64,000 nt of DNA from Kribbia dieselivorans NBRC 106261 (GCF_001552435.1 NZ_BCRE01000044.1:1-64000); one strand, 5' to 3'. Numbered from the stretch's first letter, positions 37,188-53,025 are shown. Numbers and translations are program-made. The notes: a model not told the origin generated them from the sequence alone.

Positions 37188-38393
37188 TCAGTTGCCCTTC
37201 GTCAGGACGGCGACACCGGGCAGTTCCTTGCCCTCGAGGTACTCGAGGGAGGCACCGCCACCGGTGGAGATGTGGGTGAACTGGTCATCGGCAAACCCGA
37301 GCTGACGCACCGCTGCGGCGGAGTCGCCGCCACCGACGACGGTCAGGGCACCGTTCGCGGTCGCCTCGACGAGCGCCTGGGCCACGGCCTTCGTACCGTC
37401 GGCGAACGGAGCCATCTCGAATGCGCCCATCGGGCCGTTCCAGAACACCGTCTGGCAGTCGGCGAGCTTCTCGGCGTACAGCTTCGCGCTCTCCGGGCCG
37501 ATGTCCAGGCCCATCTGGTCGGCCGGGATCGCGTCGGCGGCGACGACCTGAACCGGGCCGGCGTCGGAGAAGTCGGGCGCCACGACAATGTCGACCGGCA
37601 GGACGATCTCGACACCGGCGGCTGTGGCACGCTCGAGGTACTCGGCGCAGGTGGCGACCTTCTCCTCGTCGAGCAGGGACGTGCCCACCTCGTGGCCCTG
37701 GGCCTTGAGGAAGGTGAAGAGCATCCCACCGCCGATGAGCAGGCGGTCGGCGGTCTTCATGAGGTTGTCGATGACCGCGAGCTTGTCGGCGACCTTGGCC
37801 CCGCCGAGCACGACGGCGTACGGGCGCTTCGGGTCCTCGGTGAGCTGCTTGAGCACCTCGACCTCGGCCTGGACGAGACCGCCCATGGCCGATGGCAGCC
37901 GGGTGGCGATGTCATAGACGGAGGCCTGCTTGCGGTGGACGACGCCGAAGCCGTCCGAGACGTAGGCATCGGCCAAGGCGGCGAGCTGGTCGGCGAACGC
38001 ACCGCGCTCCGCCTCGTCCTTGCTCGTCTCGCCAGGGTTGAAGCGCAGGTTCTCCAGCAGGACGACGTCGCCGTCGGCCATCGCCGCGACGGCCGCCTGC
38101 GCGGACTCACCGACAGTGTCGGTGGCGAAGGTGACTGGCCGGCCCAGGAGTTCACCCAGACGGCCCACCACGGGCTGCAGGGAATACTGCGGGTCCGGGG
38201 CACCCTTGGGCCGTCCGAGGTGGGCGCACACGATGACGCGTGCGCCCGCCTCGGACAGGGCCGTGATGGTCGGCACGGACGCACGGATCCGACCGTCGTC
38301 GGTGATGACGTCGCCGTCGAGCGGGACGTTGAGGTCGCTTCGGACGAGGACGCGCTTGCCGCGCAGGTCACCCAGATCGGCGATCGTGGTCAC
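37188..38393 (-). CDS. pgk: Phosphoglycerate kinase
   Basis: A 401-residue glycolytic kinase transferring phosphate from 1,3-bisphosphoglycerate to ADP. Signatures: [31 protein letters not shown] and, at the C-terminus, [10 protein letters not shown] with [11 protein letters not shown]. Start GTG at 38393, 31 bp after gap, with AAGGAAGG upstream. Confidence 0.97.
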   Translation of the reverse strand: MTTIADLGDLRGKRVLVRSDLNVPLDGDVITDDGRIRASVPTITALSEAGARVIVCAHLGRPKGAPDPQYSLQPVVGRLGELLGRPVTFATDTVGESAQAAVAAMADGDVVLLENLRFNPGETSKDEAERGAFADQLAALADAYVSDGFGVVHRKQASVYDIATRLPSAMGGLVQAEVEVLKQLTEDPKRPYAVVLGGAKVADKLAVIDNLMKTADRLLIGGGMLFTFLKAQGHEVGTSLLDEEKVATCAEYLERATAAGVEIVLPVDIVVAPDFSDAGPVQVVAADAIPADQMGLDIGPESAKLYAEKLADCQTVFWNGPMGAFEMAPFADGTKAVAQALVEATANGALTVVGGGDSAAAVRQLGFADDQFTHISTGGGASLEYLEGKELPGVAVLTKGN

Positions 38394-38424
38394 GGGTCTG
38401 TGCCTTCCTTGTGGTGGGGTCGGA

Positions 38425-40546
<2,122 letters not shown>

Positions 40547-40568
40547 GATCGCACCTCCGACACGCCGA

Positions 40569-40599
40569 GTGGTCCCGAGCCGGTGAGGATCGGGACCAC
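40569..40599 (-). terminator. Hairpin between yvcK and whiA
   Basis: GTGGTCCCG and CGGGACCAC, nine-base arms with a 13-base loop, begin 12 bp after the yvcK stop and end 11 bp before the whiA ribosome binding site. It could attenuate whiA expression within the operon. No T-tract. Confidence 0.5.
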
Positions 40600-40610
40600 G
40601 GGCACAGCGT

Positions 40611-41549
40611 TCAGGTGAGGATGTCCGCCAGGGCCGCCGCCAAACGCAGGGAGTCGTGAACCCGGATCCGCCCGCGTCGTCTCACCGGTTGGATGACGAG
40701 TTCGGCGCCAAGCGCGGCGGCAGCGGCGCGCAGCGAATCCTCATCCTCGACGACGCTCGGATCGGCCAGGACGACATCGAACCGGATGCCGGGAGCCTGC
40801 TCGGCGAGCACGGACAGGTGCTGCTCGGCGGTGAAGCCGAACGTCTCGGCGGTGTTGAGTTCGAGGTTGAGCACGATCATCCGCCGCGCCGTCGTCTCGA
40901 CGATGGCATCGCGCAGCTCCGGCACGAGCAGGTGCGGCAGGACGGACGTGAACCACGACCCGGGCCCGAACACGAGCCAGTCGGCGCCACGCACGGCGTC
41001 GATGGCCTCCCCGCACGCGGGCGGATCCGGCGGGATGAGTTCGATGGACTCGACTCGGCCGCGAGCCCGAGCGACGGCCACCTGCCCCGTCACGGTCGTG
41101 CTGGCGTCGGGGTCATCGGGGTCGAGCCCGGCGACCTCGGCCTGGATGCTCAGCGGCACCGACGCCATCGGCAGCACCCGGCCCCTGGCATTGAGCAGGC
41201 TCCCGACGAGATCGAGTCCGGTCACCGGGTCGGGGTTGAGCTGCCACAGCGCGACGATGAGCAGGTTGCCCAGCGCGTGCCCCGACAGTTCCCCGTCGCC
41301 GGAGAATCGGTGCTGCAGCACGTCGCGCCACGTGTGCCCCCACTCGGAGTCGTCGCACAGCGCCGACAGGGCCATGCGCAGGTCCCCCGGGGGCAGGACG
41401 TCGAAGTCCTCCCGGAGTCGTCCGCTGGAGCCGCCGTTGTCGGCGACGGTGACGACGGCGGTCACGTCCTCGGTGACGAGTCGGAGCGCGGAGAGCGAGG
41501 CGTAGAGCCCATGTCCGCCGCCGAGGGCCACCACCTTCGGGCTGGTCAC
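40611..41549 (-). CDS. yvcK: YvcK/CuvA family protein (CofD-like)
   Basis: A 312-residue protein of the YvcK (gluconeogenesis factor) family: [18 protein letters not shown] at the N-terminus, [27 protein letters not shown] and [19 protein letters not shown]. Homologues bind UDP-sugars and affect cell wall synthesis. Its GTG overlaps the rapZ stop. Confidence 0.93.
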   Translation of the reverse strand: MTSPKVVALGGGHGLYASLSALRLVTEDVTAVVTVADNGGSSGRLREDFDVLPPGDLRMALSALCDDSEWGHTWRDVLQHRFSGDGELSGHALGNLLIVALWQLNPDPVTGLDLVGSLLNARGRVLPMASVPLSIQAEVAGLDPDDPDASTTVTGQVAVARARGRVESIELIPPDPPACGEAIDAVRGADWLVFGPGSWFTSVLPHLLVPELRDAIVETTARRMIVLNLELNTAETFGFTAEQHLSVLAEQAPGIRFDVVLADPSVVEDEDSLRAAAAALGAELVIQPVRRRGRIRVHDSLRLAAALADILT

Positions 41550-42514
41550 TCCCGCCCCAGGTCACGGTGCACGACGAACGTCGCGGTGTCGTCGTTGCGC
41601 AGTCGTTCGGTCAGTGCCTCGGCCATGGCCACGGAGCGGTGTTTGCCCCCGGTGCACCCGACCGCGACGGTGACGTAACGGCGCTCCTCTCGCACGTACC
41701 CGGCGACGACGGGTTCGAGGAGGTGCTCGACGCGCTCGAGGAACTCCATCGCCCCCTCCTGCCTCATGACGAACTCTGCCACGGCCTGATCGCGCCCGGT
41801 GTGCGCGCGCAGTTCGGGCACCCAGTACGGGTTGGGCAGGAACCGCATGTCGAACACGAAGTCGGCATCGAGCGGGACTCCGTACTTGAACCCGAACGAG
41901 ACGACGGCCATGCGGATCCGGTGCCGTTTGGTCGGCGTGAACATCGGGGCGATCTTGCGCGCGAGTTGGTGCACGTTGAGCCCGGAGGTGTCGATGATGA
42001 CGTCTGCCCGGGACCGGACGTGCGCCAAGGTCTCGCGCTCGGCATGGATCCCGTCGAGCAGTCGGCCCTCGCCCTGCAGCGGATGGGGCCGGCGCACGCT
42101 CTCGAAACGGCGGACCAACGCCTCGTCGGTGGCGTCGAGGAACACCAGATGCGGGCGCCACCCGGCTCGCACCAGGCGGGTGAGTTCGCCGTCGAGGGAG
42201 GAGAAGAAGTTCCGCGACCGCACGTCGACGACGACGGCCACCCGCACGATCGACTCCCCCGGCGTGGCGGACTGGATGCCCACGGCGAGGTCGGCGGCGT
42301 TGGTCAACAGCTGCGGTGGGAGGTTGTCGATGACATACCACCCGCCGTCCTCGAGCACCTTCGCGGCGGTGGAGCGGCCGGCACCGCTCATCCCGGTGAT
42401 GATGACGAACTCGACCCTGGGGAATCGCTGGTCGTGGGTGGAGAAGGTGGGAATGAGCCCGGTCGGGGTGTCCTCGGTGATCTCCAGGCGTCGCTGGGCG
42501 GGGCCCTCGGTCAT
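41546..42514 (-). CDS. rapZ: RapZ/YvcJ family P-loop nucleotide-binding protein
   Basis: A 322-residue protein with a Walker A ([18 protein letters not shown]), the family block [33 protein letters not shown] and the C-terminal domain ending [19 protein letters not shown]. In E. coli RapZ controls GlmS through small RNAs; the role in actinobacteria is unclear. Overlaps both uvrC and yvcK by four bases. Confidence 0.94.
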   Translation of the reverse strand: MTEGPAQRRLEITEDTPTGLIPTFSTHDQRFPRVEFVIITGMSGAGRSTAAKVLEDGGWYVIDNLPPQLLTNAADLAVGIQSATPGESIVRVAVVVDVRSRNFFSSLDGELTRLVRAGWRPHLVFLDATDEALVRRFESVRRPHPLQGEGRLLDGIHAERETLAHVRSRADVIIDTSGLNVHQLARKIAPMFTPTKRHRIRMAVVSFGFKYGVPLDADFVFDMRFLPNPYWVPELRAHTGRDQAVAEFVMRQEGAMEFLERVEHLLEPVVAGYVREERRYVTVAVGCTGGKHRSVAMAEALTERLRNDDTATFVVHRDLGRE

Positions 42515-44556
42515 GGCTGGTTGCTCGCCTCCTCCGGGGTGTCCCGGATTGGTGGGGGGTCGGTGGTGATGGGGTTGTCGTGGCCGACCTCAGGGCCGCG
42601 GTCGGCCACGTCGATCACCTCACCAGTGGTGAGGTTGATGGTCGGGGCGGTCGGGGTCGATTCTGCCAAGTGTGCGGCGATCGCGTCGGCCAGGGCTGGG
42701 CCGATGCCGCTGACCTCCTGCAGTTCGACCGTGGACGCGGCCCGGACACGTTTGACCGAACCGAAGTGGGTCAGCAGGGCTGCGCGGCGCGATTCCCCCA
42801 GGCCGGGGATCCCGTCGAGGGCGCTGGCGGTCATCGCCTTGCTGCGCCGCTGACGATGGAAGATGATGGCAAAGCGATGGGCCTCGTCGCGCACCCGTTG
42901 CAGGAGGTAGAGGCCCTCACTGGTGCGCGGCAGGATGATCGGAAACTCCTCGCCGGGCACCCAGACCTCCTCGAGTCGCTTGGCCAGGCCCACGAGCGCA
43001 ACATCGTCGATCCCGAGCTCGTCGAGCACCTGCTGCGCGGCGTTGACCTGCGGCAGGCCCCCGTCGACGACGACGAGGTTGGGTGGGTAGGCGAACCGGC
43101 GGCGCGGGCCCGGGTCGGTGGGGGCCTCGAGGTCGGTGGGGCTGTCCGAGCCGGTGTCGGAGGGGTGCATCCCTTCCTTCAGGCGGGTGAAGCGGCGCGT
43201 GAGCACCTCGTGCATGGCCGCGGTGTCGTCCTGGGCCTCCTTGACGATGAACCGGCGGTACTCGGACTTGCGGGGCAGCCCGTCCTCGAACACGACCATC
43301 GAGCCGACGATGTTGGTGCCCTGGACGTGGCTGATGTCGTAGCACTCGATGCGCAGCGGAGCGTCGTCGAGGCCGAGGGCCTCCTGGAGGTCGGCGAGGG
43401 CCTGGCTGCGGGCGGTCAGGTCACCGGCCCGGGCGACCTTGTGCCGGGCGAGGGCCTGGGTGGCGTTGCGGGTCACGGTCTCCATCAGCGCCCGCTTGTC
43501 GCCGCGCTGCGGGACGCGCAGGTCGACCGCGCTCCCGCGTTGCTCGGCGAGCCACCCGCTCAGCGCCACGTGGTCGTCGGGCAGCACGGGGACGAGCACC
43601 TCGCGAGGCGGGGTCTCACCGGTCTCGCCGCCGTAGACGCGCTGCAGGAGGTGCTCGATGATGCCGGGCAGATCCTCGTGCACCTTCTCGGCCACCCACC
43701 CGCGCTGGCCGCGGATCCGCCCGCCACGCACGTGGAAGACCTGGATCGCCACCTCGAGTTCGTCGTCGGCCACACCGAAGACATCGGCATCGGTGGCGTC
43801 GGGCAGCACGACCGCCGACTTCTCCAGGGCTTGGCGGAGCGCGGTGACGTCGTCCCGCAGCCGCGCGGCGCGTTCGAACTCGAGATCGGCCGCCGCCGCC
43901 TTCATCTCGGCCTCGACGCGCTTGACGAATCGGCCGGTGTCGCCGGCCATGAAGTCGCAGAAGTCCGCGGCGATGGCGCGGTGCTCCTCGACCGACACCC
44001 GGCCGACGCACGGGGCGGAGCACTTGTCGATGTAGCCGAGCAGGCAGGGCCGACCGACCTGGGCGGCGCGCTGGTAGACGCCCTTGCTGCAGGTGCGCAG
44101 CGGGAAGACGCGCAGCAGCAGGTCGAGCGTCTCGCGGATCGCCCACGCGTGCGTGTAGGGGCCGAAGTATCGGGTGCCCTTGCGTTTGGCGCCGCGCATC
44201 ACCATCGCGCGCGGCACCTCCTCCCCCATCGTCACGGCGAGGTACGGGTAGGACTTGTCGTCGCGGTACTTGACGTTGAACCGCGGGTCGAACTCCTTGA
44301 TCCAGGAGTACTCCAGCTGGAGCGCCTCGACCTCGTTGGCGACGACGGTCCACTCGACGCTCGCGCCGGTGTGGACCATCGTCGCCGTGCGCGGGTGCAG
44401 GCCGGCGACGTCCTGGAAGTACGAGGAGAGTCGCTGGCGCAGCGACCTGGCCTTGCCCACGTAGATGACCCGGCCGTGCGTATCCCGGAATCGGTAGACA
44501 CCGGGCTCCGTGGGGATCGACCCGGGTGCGGGTCGATAGGAAGCGGGATCGGCCAT
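42511..44556 (-). CDS. uvrC: UvrC, excinuclease ABC subunit C
   Basis: A 681-residue nuclease that makes both cuts in nucleotide excision repair. Order: GIY-YIG domain ([20 protein letters not shown]), Cys-rich motif ([15 protein letters not shown]), UVR motif ([19 protein letters not shown]), RNase H-like endonuclease ([23 protein letters not shown]) and C-terminal HhH repeats ([33 protein letters not shown]). Unlike uvrA and uvrB its upstream region shows only a TAAGGT -10-like box and no PafBC-type motif. Heads a four-gene operon. Confidence 0.96.
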   Translation of the reverse strand: MADPASYRPAPGSIPTEPGVYRFRDTHGRVIYVGKARSLRQRLSSYFQDVAGLHPRTATMVHTGASVEWTVVANEVEALQLEYSWIKEFDPRFNVKYRDDKSYPYLAVTMGEEVPRAMVMRGAKRKGTRYFGPYTHAWAIRETLDLLLRVFPLRTCSKGVYQRAAQVGRPCLLGYIDKCSAPCVGRVSVEEHRAIAADFCDFMAGDTGRFVKRVEAEMKAAAADLEFERAARLRDDVTALRQALEKSAVVLPDATDADVFGVADDELEVAIQVFHVRGGRIRGQRGWVAEKVHEDLPGIIEHLLQRVYGGETGETPPREVLVPVLPDDHVALSGWLAEQRGSAVDLRVPQRGDKRALMETVTRNATQALARHKVARAGDLTARSQALADLQEALGLDDAPLRIECYDISHVQGTNIVGSMVVFEDGLPRKSEYRRFIVKEAQDDTAAMHEVLTRRFTRLKEGMHPSDTGSDSPTDLEAPTDPGPRRRFAYPPNLVVVDGGLPQVNAAQQVLDELGIDDVALVGLAKRLEEVWVPGEEFPIILPRTSEGLYLLQRVRDEAHRFAIIFHRQRRSKAMTASALDGIPGLGESRRAALLTHFGSVKRVRAASTVELQEVSGIGPALADAIAAHLAESTPTAPTINLTTGEVIDVADRGPEVGHDNPITTDPPPIRDTPEEASNQP

Positions 44557-44584
44557 GGGTTCAGACCTTACGACGCGCCCGTCG

Positions 44585-45043
44585 TCAGGCGGACGGCAGC
44601 GTGATCGTGTCGCCCTTCACCGTGAGCTGGTGGGGTGCCAGCGGGCTGGGCGACGGCCCTCCCAGGACCGCCCCGGTCTCGGCGTTGAACGTCGACGTGT
44701 GGCACGGGCAGGTGATGACGTTGTCCACGATCTTGGCGACGACGCATCCCTGGTGGGGGCAGATGGCGCTGAAGGCCTTGAACGTGCCCTTCGCGGGTTG
44801 GGTGACGACGACCTTGGCCGATTCGACGATCACTCCCCCACCGACGGCGATGTCGGACGCCTTGACGTCCAGGGTGCCGTTGCTCGACAACTCGCTGGAG
44901 GCGGCCGATTCCTCCGGCGGGATGGTGGGGTCGTTCGACCCGCCGCACGCCGTCAGTGCCGAGGCGACGCCGACGGCCCCCAGACCGCCGACGGCCCCCA
45001 GCACCACGCGGCGTCGGCCGGGCTGTGTCGGTTCGGTGCTCAT
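44585..45043 (-). CDS. Exported Rieske [2Fe-2S] lipoprotein
   Basis: A 152-residue protein. RRR at residues 10-12 followed by a hydrophobic stretch and LTAC (Cys33) indicates a Tat-type signal with a lipobox. The Rieske ligands are Cys95/His97 and Cys112/His115 (CPHQGC...CPCH), with Cys100 and Cys114 able to form the usual disulfide. It would face outside, anchored by lipid, and carry electrons; the partner is unknown. Its ATG overlaps the pgi stop, an odd pairing with a cytoplasmic glycolytic enzyme. Confidence 0.9.
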   Translation of the reverse strand: MSTEPTQPGRRRVVLGAVGGLGAVGVASALTACGGSNDPTIPPEESAASSELSSNGTLDVKASDIAVGGGVIVESAKVVVTQPAKGTFKAFSAICPHQGCVVAKIVDNVITCPCHTSTFNAETGAVLGGPSPSPLAPHQLTVKGDTITLPSA

Positions 45044-46716
45044 GCGCTGCGCTCCTGGCGGTAGTAGGCGATCGCGGCGCGGGTGGATGGATCCTGGGCG
45101 GCCAGGGCGGCCTCGTCCCCGGTGATCGCCGGGGTGATCTCCTTGGCCAACTTCTTGCCCAGCTCGACACCCCATTGGTCGAACGAGTCGATGCCCCAGA
45201 CGATCCCCTGGGTGAAGGTGATGTGCTCGTACAGGGCGATGAGTTGGCCCAGGACGGACGGCGTCAGGGCCGGAGCCATGATCGACGTCGTCGGGCGATT
45301 GCCGCTGAAGACCCGCGCCGGCACGATGTGCTCGGGGGTGCCCTCGGCCCGCACCTCGTCGGCCGTCTTGCCGAAGGCGAGGGCCGCGGTCTGCGCGAAG
45401 AAGTTGGCCAGGAACAGTTCGTGAACGTCGGCGTCACCGTCGACGAGCGGGTCGGCGGGGTTGGCCACGGCGATGAAGTCGGCCGGGATGAGCTGGGTGC
45501 CCTGGTGGATCAACTGGTAGAACGCGTGCTGCCCGTTGGTGCCCGGTTCGCCCCAGAACACCTCTCCGGTGGCGGTCGTGACGGGGGTGCCGTCCCAGCG
45601 CACGGACTTGCCGTTGGACTCCATGGTCAGCTGCTGCAGGTACGCCGGGAAGCGGTGCAGATACTGCGCGTACGGCAGCACGGCGTGTGTGGCGGCGCCG
45701 AGGAAGTTGACGTTCCAGACGTTGAGCAGTCCCATGAGCGCCGGGCCGTTCTGCGCGGTCGGGGTGCGTCGGAAGTGCTCGTCGATGGTGTGGAACCCGT
45801 CGAGGAACTCGCCGAAGGCCTCCGGGCCGATGGCGATCATCAGCGACGTGCCGATGGCCGAGTCGACGGAGTATCGACCGCCCACCCAGTCCCAGAAGCC
45901 GAAGGCGTTCGCCGGGTCGATGCCGAAGTCGGCGACCTTGTCCAGAGCGGTGGAGACGGCCACGAAGTGCTTGGCCACGGCGCCGGCCTGCTGCTCCGTC
46001 GTACCGTCGATGACCCCGTCGCTCTCCAGCTCCGAGAGCAGCCACGCCTTGGCGAGCCGGGCGTTGGTCAGGGTCTCGAGGGTGGTGAACGTCTTGCTGG
46101 CGACGATGAACAGCGTGGTGGCCGGGTCGAGGTCGCGGGTGGTCTGCGCGATGTCGGTCGGATCGATGTTGGAGACGAACCGGCACTCCAGGCCGTCCTG
46201 GACGTACGGCTTGAGCGCCTCGTACGCCATGACCGGGCCGAGGTCGGAACCGCCGATGCCGATGTTGACGACGGTGGTGATCGGTTCTCCGGTCACCCCA
46301 CGCCACTGGCCCGAGCGCACCTGCTCGGCGAACGCCTCGACCCGGCGCAGCGTGGCCTGGACGTCGGCGTCGACGTTCTGCCCGTCGACGGTCAGGGCCG
46401 TGCCGGCAGGGGCCCGCAGCGCGGTGTGCAGGACGGCGCGGTCCTCGGTGACGTTGATGTGCTCGCCGGTGAACATGGCCTCGCGCCGACCGACCAGGTC
46501 GACCTCGTCGGCGAGTTGGACCAACGCGGTGACGATGTCGTCGGTGATGAGGTTCTTGGACAGGTCGATCCGAAGATCGCCGGCCTGGAACACGAGCCGG
46601 TCGGCCCGGGCGGGGTCCTGCGCGAACCAGCTCCGCAGATCCGGGGTCAGGTGATCGTGCAGGTCGGTCAGGCGAGCCCAGGCGGAGGTGGTGGTGGCAT
46701 CGATCGGTGCGCTCAT
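45040..46716 (-). CDS. pgi: Glucose-6-phosphate isomerase
   Basis: A 558-residue isomerase of glucose-6-phosphate and fructose-6-phosphate, the link between glycogen/pentose phosphate and glycolytic genes here. [51 protein letters not shown] and [26 protein letters not shown] contain the substrate and catalytic residues. Start ATG at 46716; an ATG three codons upstream is possible. The promoter region carries an imperfect 20-bp palindrome. Confidence 0.96.
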   Translation of the reverse strand: MSAPIDATTTSAWARLTDLHDHLTPDLRSWFAQDPARADRLVFQAGDLRIDLSKNLITDDIVTALVQLADEVDLVGRREAMFTGEHINVTEDRAVLHTALRAPAGTALTVDGQNVDADVQATLRRVEAFAEQVRSGQWRGVTGEPITTVVNIGIGGSDLGPVMAYEALKPYVQDGLECRFVSNIDPTDIAQTTRDLDPATTLFIVASKTFTTLETLTNARLAKAWLLSELESDGVIDGTTEQQAGAVAKHFVAVSTALDKVADFGIDPANAFGFWDWVGGRYSVDSAIGTSLMIAIGPEAFGEFLDGFHTIDEHFRRTPTAQNGPALMGLLNVWNVNFLGAATHAVLPYAQYLHRFPAYLQQLTMESNGKSVRWDGTPVTTATGEVFWGEPGTNGQHAFYQLIHQGTQLIPADFIAVANPADPLVDGDADVHELFLANFFAQTAALAFGKTADEVRAEGTPEHIVPARVFSGNRPTTSIMAPALTPSVLGQLIALYEHITFTQGIVWGIDSFDQWGVELGKKLAKEITPAITGDEAALAAQDPSTRAAIAYYRQERSA

Positions 46717-46726
46717 GGGGCCCATA

Positions 46727-46746
46727 CTGTCAGCACATGCCGACAG
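46727..46746. promoter_or_regulatory. Imperfect palindrome in the pgi / epimerase intergenic region
   Basis: A 20-bp near-palindrome (16 of 20 positions symmetrical) with outer arms CTGTC and GACAG. On the minus strand it also reads CTGTCGGCA-N8-CAGTAT just before pgi, a degenerate fit to the PafBC-type promoter layout seen at uvrA and uvrB. Confidence 0.4.
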
Positions 46747-46795
46747 TCGCCTGACACCTGTGGCCGTCGGCGGCCAACCTCGATGAGGAGTCCTC

Positions 46796-48208
46796 ATGCC
46801 GGTTGTCGAGCACCGCACGACGCTGCCCCTCCCACGCTCCGAAGTGTTCGCCTGGCACGAACGACCGGGGGCGTTCACCCGCCTGACGCCGCCCGGCTCC
46901 GCGACCCCAATCAGCGGGCCGTCCGACGGCATCCGCGACGGCTCCCGCATGACGGTGCGGATCTCCGCTCCGACGCTCGAGGCGCTCTGGCCCGCGGCCC
47001 TCGCCCGCGTGGTGTCGCGGCCCGGGCTGACGTGGGAGGTCGTGCATCGCGACTTCGAGCCCGGCGCACGCTTCGTCGACGAGCAGGTGCGCGGACCGAT
47101 GGCGTCCTGGCGACACGAGCACGAGTTCATCGACGCTGAAGGCGGTGGCACGACGGTCATCGACCGGGTGAAGTGGCGCCTGCCCGCTGGTCTCGGGGCC
47201 GTGGCCGACCGCGCGGTGCGCCGATACCTGGCGGGCCTCTTCCGGTTCCGCGAGGAGCAGTTGCGGGCCGACCTCGCGCTGCACGCGCGGTGGTCGGGCA
47301 CGCCGCGCGTGGTGGTCGTGTCCGGGGCGTCGGGGATGATCGGCACCCAACTGTGTGCGCTGCTCACCAGCGGCGGCCACGAGGTGCGTCGGCTGGTGCG
47401 CCGGCCGACGCGCACCCCCGACGAGTTCAGCTGGAACCCGGCCACGGGCGAGGTCGACCCGGCGGCGCTGCCGGGCGCCGACGCCGTGGTCAACCTGTCG
47501 GGCCGCAGCATCGCCGGACGCCTGACGACACGGGCCCGAACGGAGATCCGTGAGTCACGCCTCGACGCGACGACCACCCTGGTGCGGGCCATCGCGGCCG
47601 CCGGCGACGAGGGTCCGGGGGTGTTGGTCAACGCCAGCGCGATCGGGTTCTACGGGCCGCAGCGACCCGGCGAGGTGCTCGACGAGGCGTCGGCGCAGGG
47701 GCCCGGGTTCCTCGCCGACGTCGTCGCGCAGTGGGAGTCGGCCGCACAGCCGGTGACGGAGCACGGTGTCCGACTCGTGCTGCTCCGCACCGGCATCGTC
47801 CTCGGCGCCGCCGCCGGGGCGCTGGCCCTGCAGGTGCCACTGTTCTGGGTCGGAGCGGGTGGACGGCTGACGCGCGCCGACGCGTCCCTGAGCTGGATCG
47901 GCCTGGATGACATGGCGCGCGTGTACGCCACGGCGGTCCTCGACCCGACGTGGTCCGGCCTCGTCAACGCCGTCGCCCCGGAACCGGCCACAGCCGCGGA
48001 GTTCGCCCACGGGGTCGGGCGGGTCATGCATCGACCCTCGCTCGTGCCGACCCCGGCGTTCGGGCCGCGGCTGCTGCTGGGGGCCGACGGCGCCGCCGAA
48101 CTCGTCGAGACCGATCAGTTCGTGTCGGCGGACCGGCTGGCCTCGCTGGGGTATACGTTCGCCCAGCCCGGTCTCGACACGGCGCTCCGGCACGCGTTGG
48201 CGCGTTAG
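46796..48208 (+). CDS. SRPBCC-TIGR01777 fusion: epimerase-like NAD(P)-binding protein
   Basis: A 470-residue two-domain protein. Residues 1-150 are an SRPBCC/polyketide cyclase-like ligand-binding domain ([17 protein letters not shown]), and residues 171-470 a TIGR01777-type extended SDR with the Rossmann motif [25 protein letters not shown] and NASAIGFYG. The substrate is unknown; the SDR part resembles cell-division/epimerase family YfcH. GAGGAG six bases before the ATG sets the start. Divergent from pgi. Confidence 0.9.
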   Translation: MPVVEHRTTLPLPRSEVFAWHERPGAFTRLTPPGSATPISGPSDGIRDGSRMTVRISAPTLEALWPAALARVVSRPGLTWEVVHRDFEPGARFVDEQVRGPMASWRHEHEFIDAEGGGTTVIDRVKWRLPAGLGAVADRAVRRYLAGLFRFREEQLRADLALHARWSGTPRVVVVSGASGMIGTQLCALLTSGGHEVRRLVRRPTRTPDEFSWNPATGEVDPAALPGADAVVNLSGRSIAGRLTTRARTEIRESRLDATTTLVRAIAAAGDEGPGVLVNASAIGFYGPQRPGEVLDEASAQGPGFLADVVAQWESAAQPVTEHGVRLVLLRTGIVLGAAAGALALQVPLFWVGAGGRLTRADASLSWIGLDDMARVYATAVLDPTWSGLVNAVAPEPATAAEFAHGVGRVMHRPSLVPTPAFGPRLLLGADGAAELVETDQFVSADRLASLGYTFAQPGLDTALRHALAR

Positions 48209-48216
48209 CGCGTCGT

Positions 48217-48807
48217 TCAGGCCTTGGCTGCCTTGGCCGCGGCCTTCTGCTCCTTCTTGAAGGCCCGCACCGCCAGGAGCGACTCGGGGTCGACGACGTC
48301 GGCGATGGACCGGTGGCTGCCCTCGACGCCGTAGTCGCCCGCCGCCTCGCGCCAGCCGGGCGCGTCGAGCCCACACTGCTTGCCGAGCAGTGCCAGGAAG
48401 ATCTTCGCCTTCTGCTCGCCGAACCCGGGCAGCGCCTTGAGTCGCGTGAGAATCTGCTTGCCGGTCGGAGCGCCGTCGGTCCAGATGGTCGTCGTGTCGC
48501 CACCCCAGTCGTCGGCCACGGCCGCGGCCAGCGCCTGCACCCGTTGCGCCATGGATTTCGGGAACCGGTGGACGGCGGGAGGCTGGGCGAAATCGGCGAG
48601 GAACTCCTCCGGGTCGGCCGACGCGATCGTCGCCGGATCGAGGCTCCCGAACCGCCCGAGGATCTTCGCCGGGCCGGCGAAGGCCACCTCCATCGGCACC
48701 TGTTGGTCCAGGAGCATGCCGACCAGGAGCGCGAACGGGTTCTCCGAGAGCAGTGCGTCGGTGTCCGGGTCGTCAACGAGGCGGAGGGTGGGAGTCATGT
48801 CTGCCAT
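48217..48807 (-). CDS. HhH-GPD-type base excision DNA repair protein
   Basis: A 196-residue protein of the small HhH-GPD DNA glycosylase-like group in actinobacteria. It has NPFALLVGMLLDQQVPMEVAFAGP near the start, the helix-hairpin-helix LKALPGFGEQKAKIFLALLG, and a Lys/Ala-rich C-terminal tail (FKKEQKAAAKAAKA). No Fe-S Cys cluster follows. ATG 48807 has GGAGGG seven bases upstream; ATG 48798 is the alternative. That ribosome binding site is inside the stem of a strong hairpin whose loop holds both ATGs. Convergent with the epimerase gene, 8 bp apart. Confidence 0.88.
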   Translation of the reverse strand: MADMTPTLRLVDDPDTDALLSENPFALLVGMLLDQQVPMEVAFAGPAKILGRFGSLDPATIASADPEEFLADFAQPPAVHRFPKSMAQRVQALAAAVADDWGGDTTTIWTDGAPTGKQILTRLKALPGFGEQKAKIFLALLGKQCGLDAPGWREAAGDYGVEGSHRSIADVVDPESLLAVRAFKKEQKAAAKAAKA

Positions 48808-48821
48808 GGTCCCACCCTCCG
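48782..48821 (-). promoter_or_regulatory. RNA hairpin sequestering the HhH-GPD gene ribosome binding site
   Basis: Perfect 12-bp arms (CGGAGGGTGGGA and complement) flank a 16-base loop. In the mRNA the GGAGGG Shine-Dalgarno is in the 5' arm, both candidate ATGs are in the loop and the 3' arm codes for residues TPTL. This should limit initiation unless opened. Confidence 0.6.
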
Positions 48822-48853
48822 TGCTCGGGTGGCGTCGAGCCGTGGTGACCGGC

Positions 48854-49330
48854 TCAGCGGGCGGGTTGGCCGACCAACTCCTCAAGGCGCTGGTAGCCCT
48901 CCTCCATGCCACCGGCCATGCCGCTGGCGACGGCACCGTCGCGCTCCTCGACCGTGAGGAAGACGCTGCGACCCTCCAACCGGGTGCGGCCGTCGCCGAG
49001 GTCGACCAGTCGCATCGTGTCGAGGGAGACACCGTCGGGCCAGCCGTCGAATTCGAAGGTCTGCACCAGGTAGTCCTCACGGACGGTGTGGAAGGTGCCT
49101 CGGAACCCGTAGGTCCCCTCGGCGTTCTGGTGCGTGTAGCGGTACTCGCCACCGGTGCGGGCGTCGTACGTGTCGATGGTCATCTCCATGCTCCGCGGAC
49201 CGAGCCACTGACGGACCAGTTCCGGGTCGGTGTGGGCGCGGAAGACCGCCTCGCGGGGTGCGTCGATGACACGCGTGAACTCGAGGAAGGGCGTGCCTTC
49301 CGGGGCGTTGATCTCGAGTGGGTTGCTCAT
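48854..49330 (-). CDS. SRPBCC domain protein (AHSA1 type)
   Basis: A 158-residue START/SRPBCC protein with the family opening FTRVIDAPREAVFRAHTDPELVRQWLGP and the Trp/Gly-rich strand GGEYRYTHQNAEGTYGFRGTFH. Such proteins bind hydrophobic ligands and are often coupled to ArsR regulators, as here (ATGA overlap with the upstream regulator). Ligand unknown. Confidence 0.9.
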   Translation of the reverse strand: MSNPLEINAPEGTPFLEFTRVIDAPREAVFRAHTDPELVRQWLGPRSMEMTIDTYDARTGGEYRYTHQNAEGTYGFRGTFHTVREDYLVQTFEFDGWPDGVSLDTMRLVDLGDGRTRLEGRSVFLTVEERDGAVASGMAGGMEEGYQRLEELVGQPAR

Positions 49331-49689
49331 GATGACTCCTGCACTGCGTCGTCAGGTTCGCCCGGCGTGGTGGTTGACACGAGCGCATCAAGGGCACGGA
49401 ATCGTGCTTCGTGGACCAACCGATAGCGGTCGATCCAGGCCGTGAGGGCCTCGAGCCGGGCGGGGTTGAGGTGGACCGGACGTCGTTGGGCGTCACGGCT
49501 CCGGGTGACGAGGTCGGCCTGCTCCAGCACCTGGATGTGCTTCGACACCGCCTGCTTGCTGATGTCGAACGGGGCGGCCAACTCGTTGACGGTCGCCGGC
49601 CCGCGGCTGAGGCGGGCGACGATGGCGCGACGCACGGGATCCGCCAAGGCCAAGAAGGCCCGATCGAGGTCGTCGTCGCGCTCAGACAT
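49327..49689 (-). CDS. ArsR-family transcriptional regulator
   Basis: A 120-residue winged-helix regulator: LADPVRRAIVARLSRGPATVNELAAPFDISKQAVSKHIQVLEQADLVTRSRD is a full HTH, with no Cys pair for metals. It belongs to the ArsR group that partners SRPBCC proteins. ATG 49689 follows an AAGG. Upstream AT-rich dyads, TTGATCAA (49706-49713) and GTTGACAAC (49721-49729), are candidate autoregulatory sites. Confidence 0.92.
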   Translation of the reverse strand: MSERDDDLDRAFLALADPVRRAIVARLSRGPATVNELAAPFDISKQAVSKHIQVLEQADLVTRSRDAQRRPVHLNPARLEALTAWIDRYRLVHEARFRALDALVSTTTPGEPDDAVQESS

Positions 49690-49814
49690 GTCATCAACCT
49701 TCTGCTTGATCAATCTATTGGTTGACAACACCACGGTAGCACCGCTGGATCGGACCGCACAAGGGTGCGGGCGTACCTCGCCCCGGCGACTGCCGGCGGC
49801 CCGAGCAACTGGCC

Positions 49815-52958
<3,144 letters not shown>

Positions 52959-52965
52959 GCAGTCA

Positions 52966-52988
52966 AGGTTAAGCCGCCCCGCCGACAA
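52966..52988 (-). promoter_or_regulatory. uvrA promoter, PafBC/RecA-NDp type
   Basis: TTGTCGGCG, eight bases, TAACCT on the minus strand. The DNA-damage promoter consensus in mycobacteria is TTGTCRGTG-N8-TANNNT; only one base differs. The -10 ends seven bases before the GTG. The uvrB promoter has the identical upstream half. Confidence 0.7.
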
Positions 52989-53025
52989 CGTTTGCCATCG
53001 AGCCGGCCCGTGCCAGAGTGTGCCC

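Noticed and set aside
52959-53025. LexA SOS box upstream of uvrA
   Set aside because: No TCGAAC-N4-GTTCGA-like sequence is present here or before uvrB; the PafBC-type motif fits instead.
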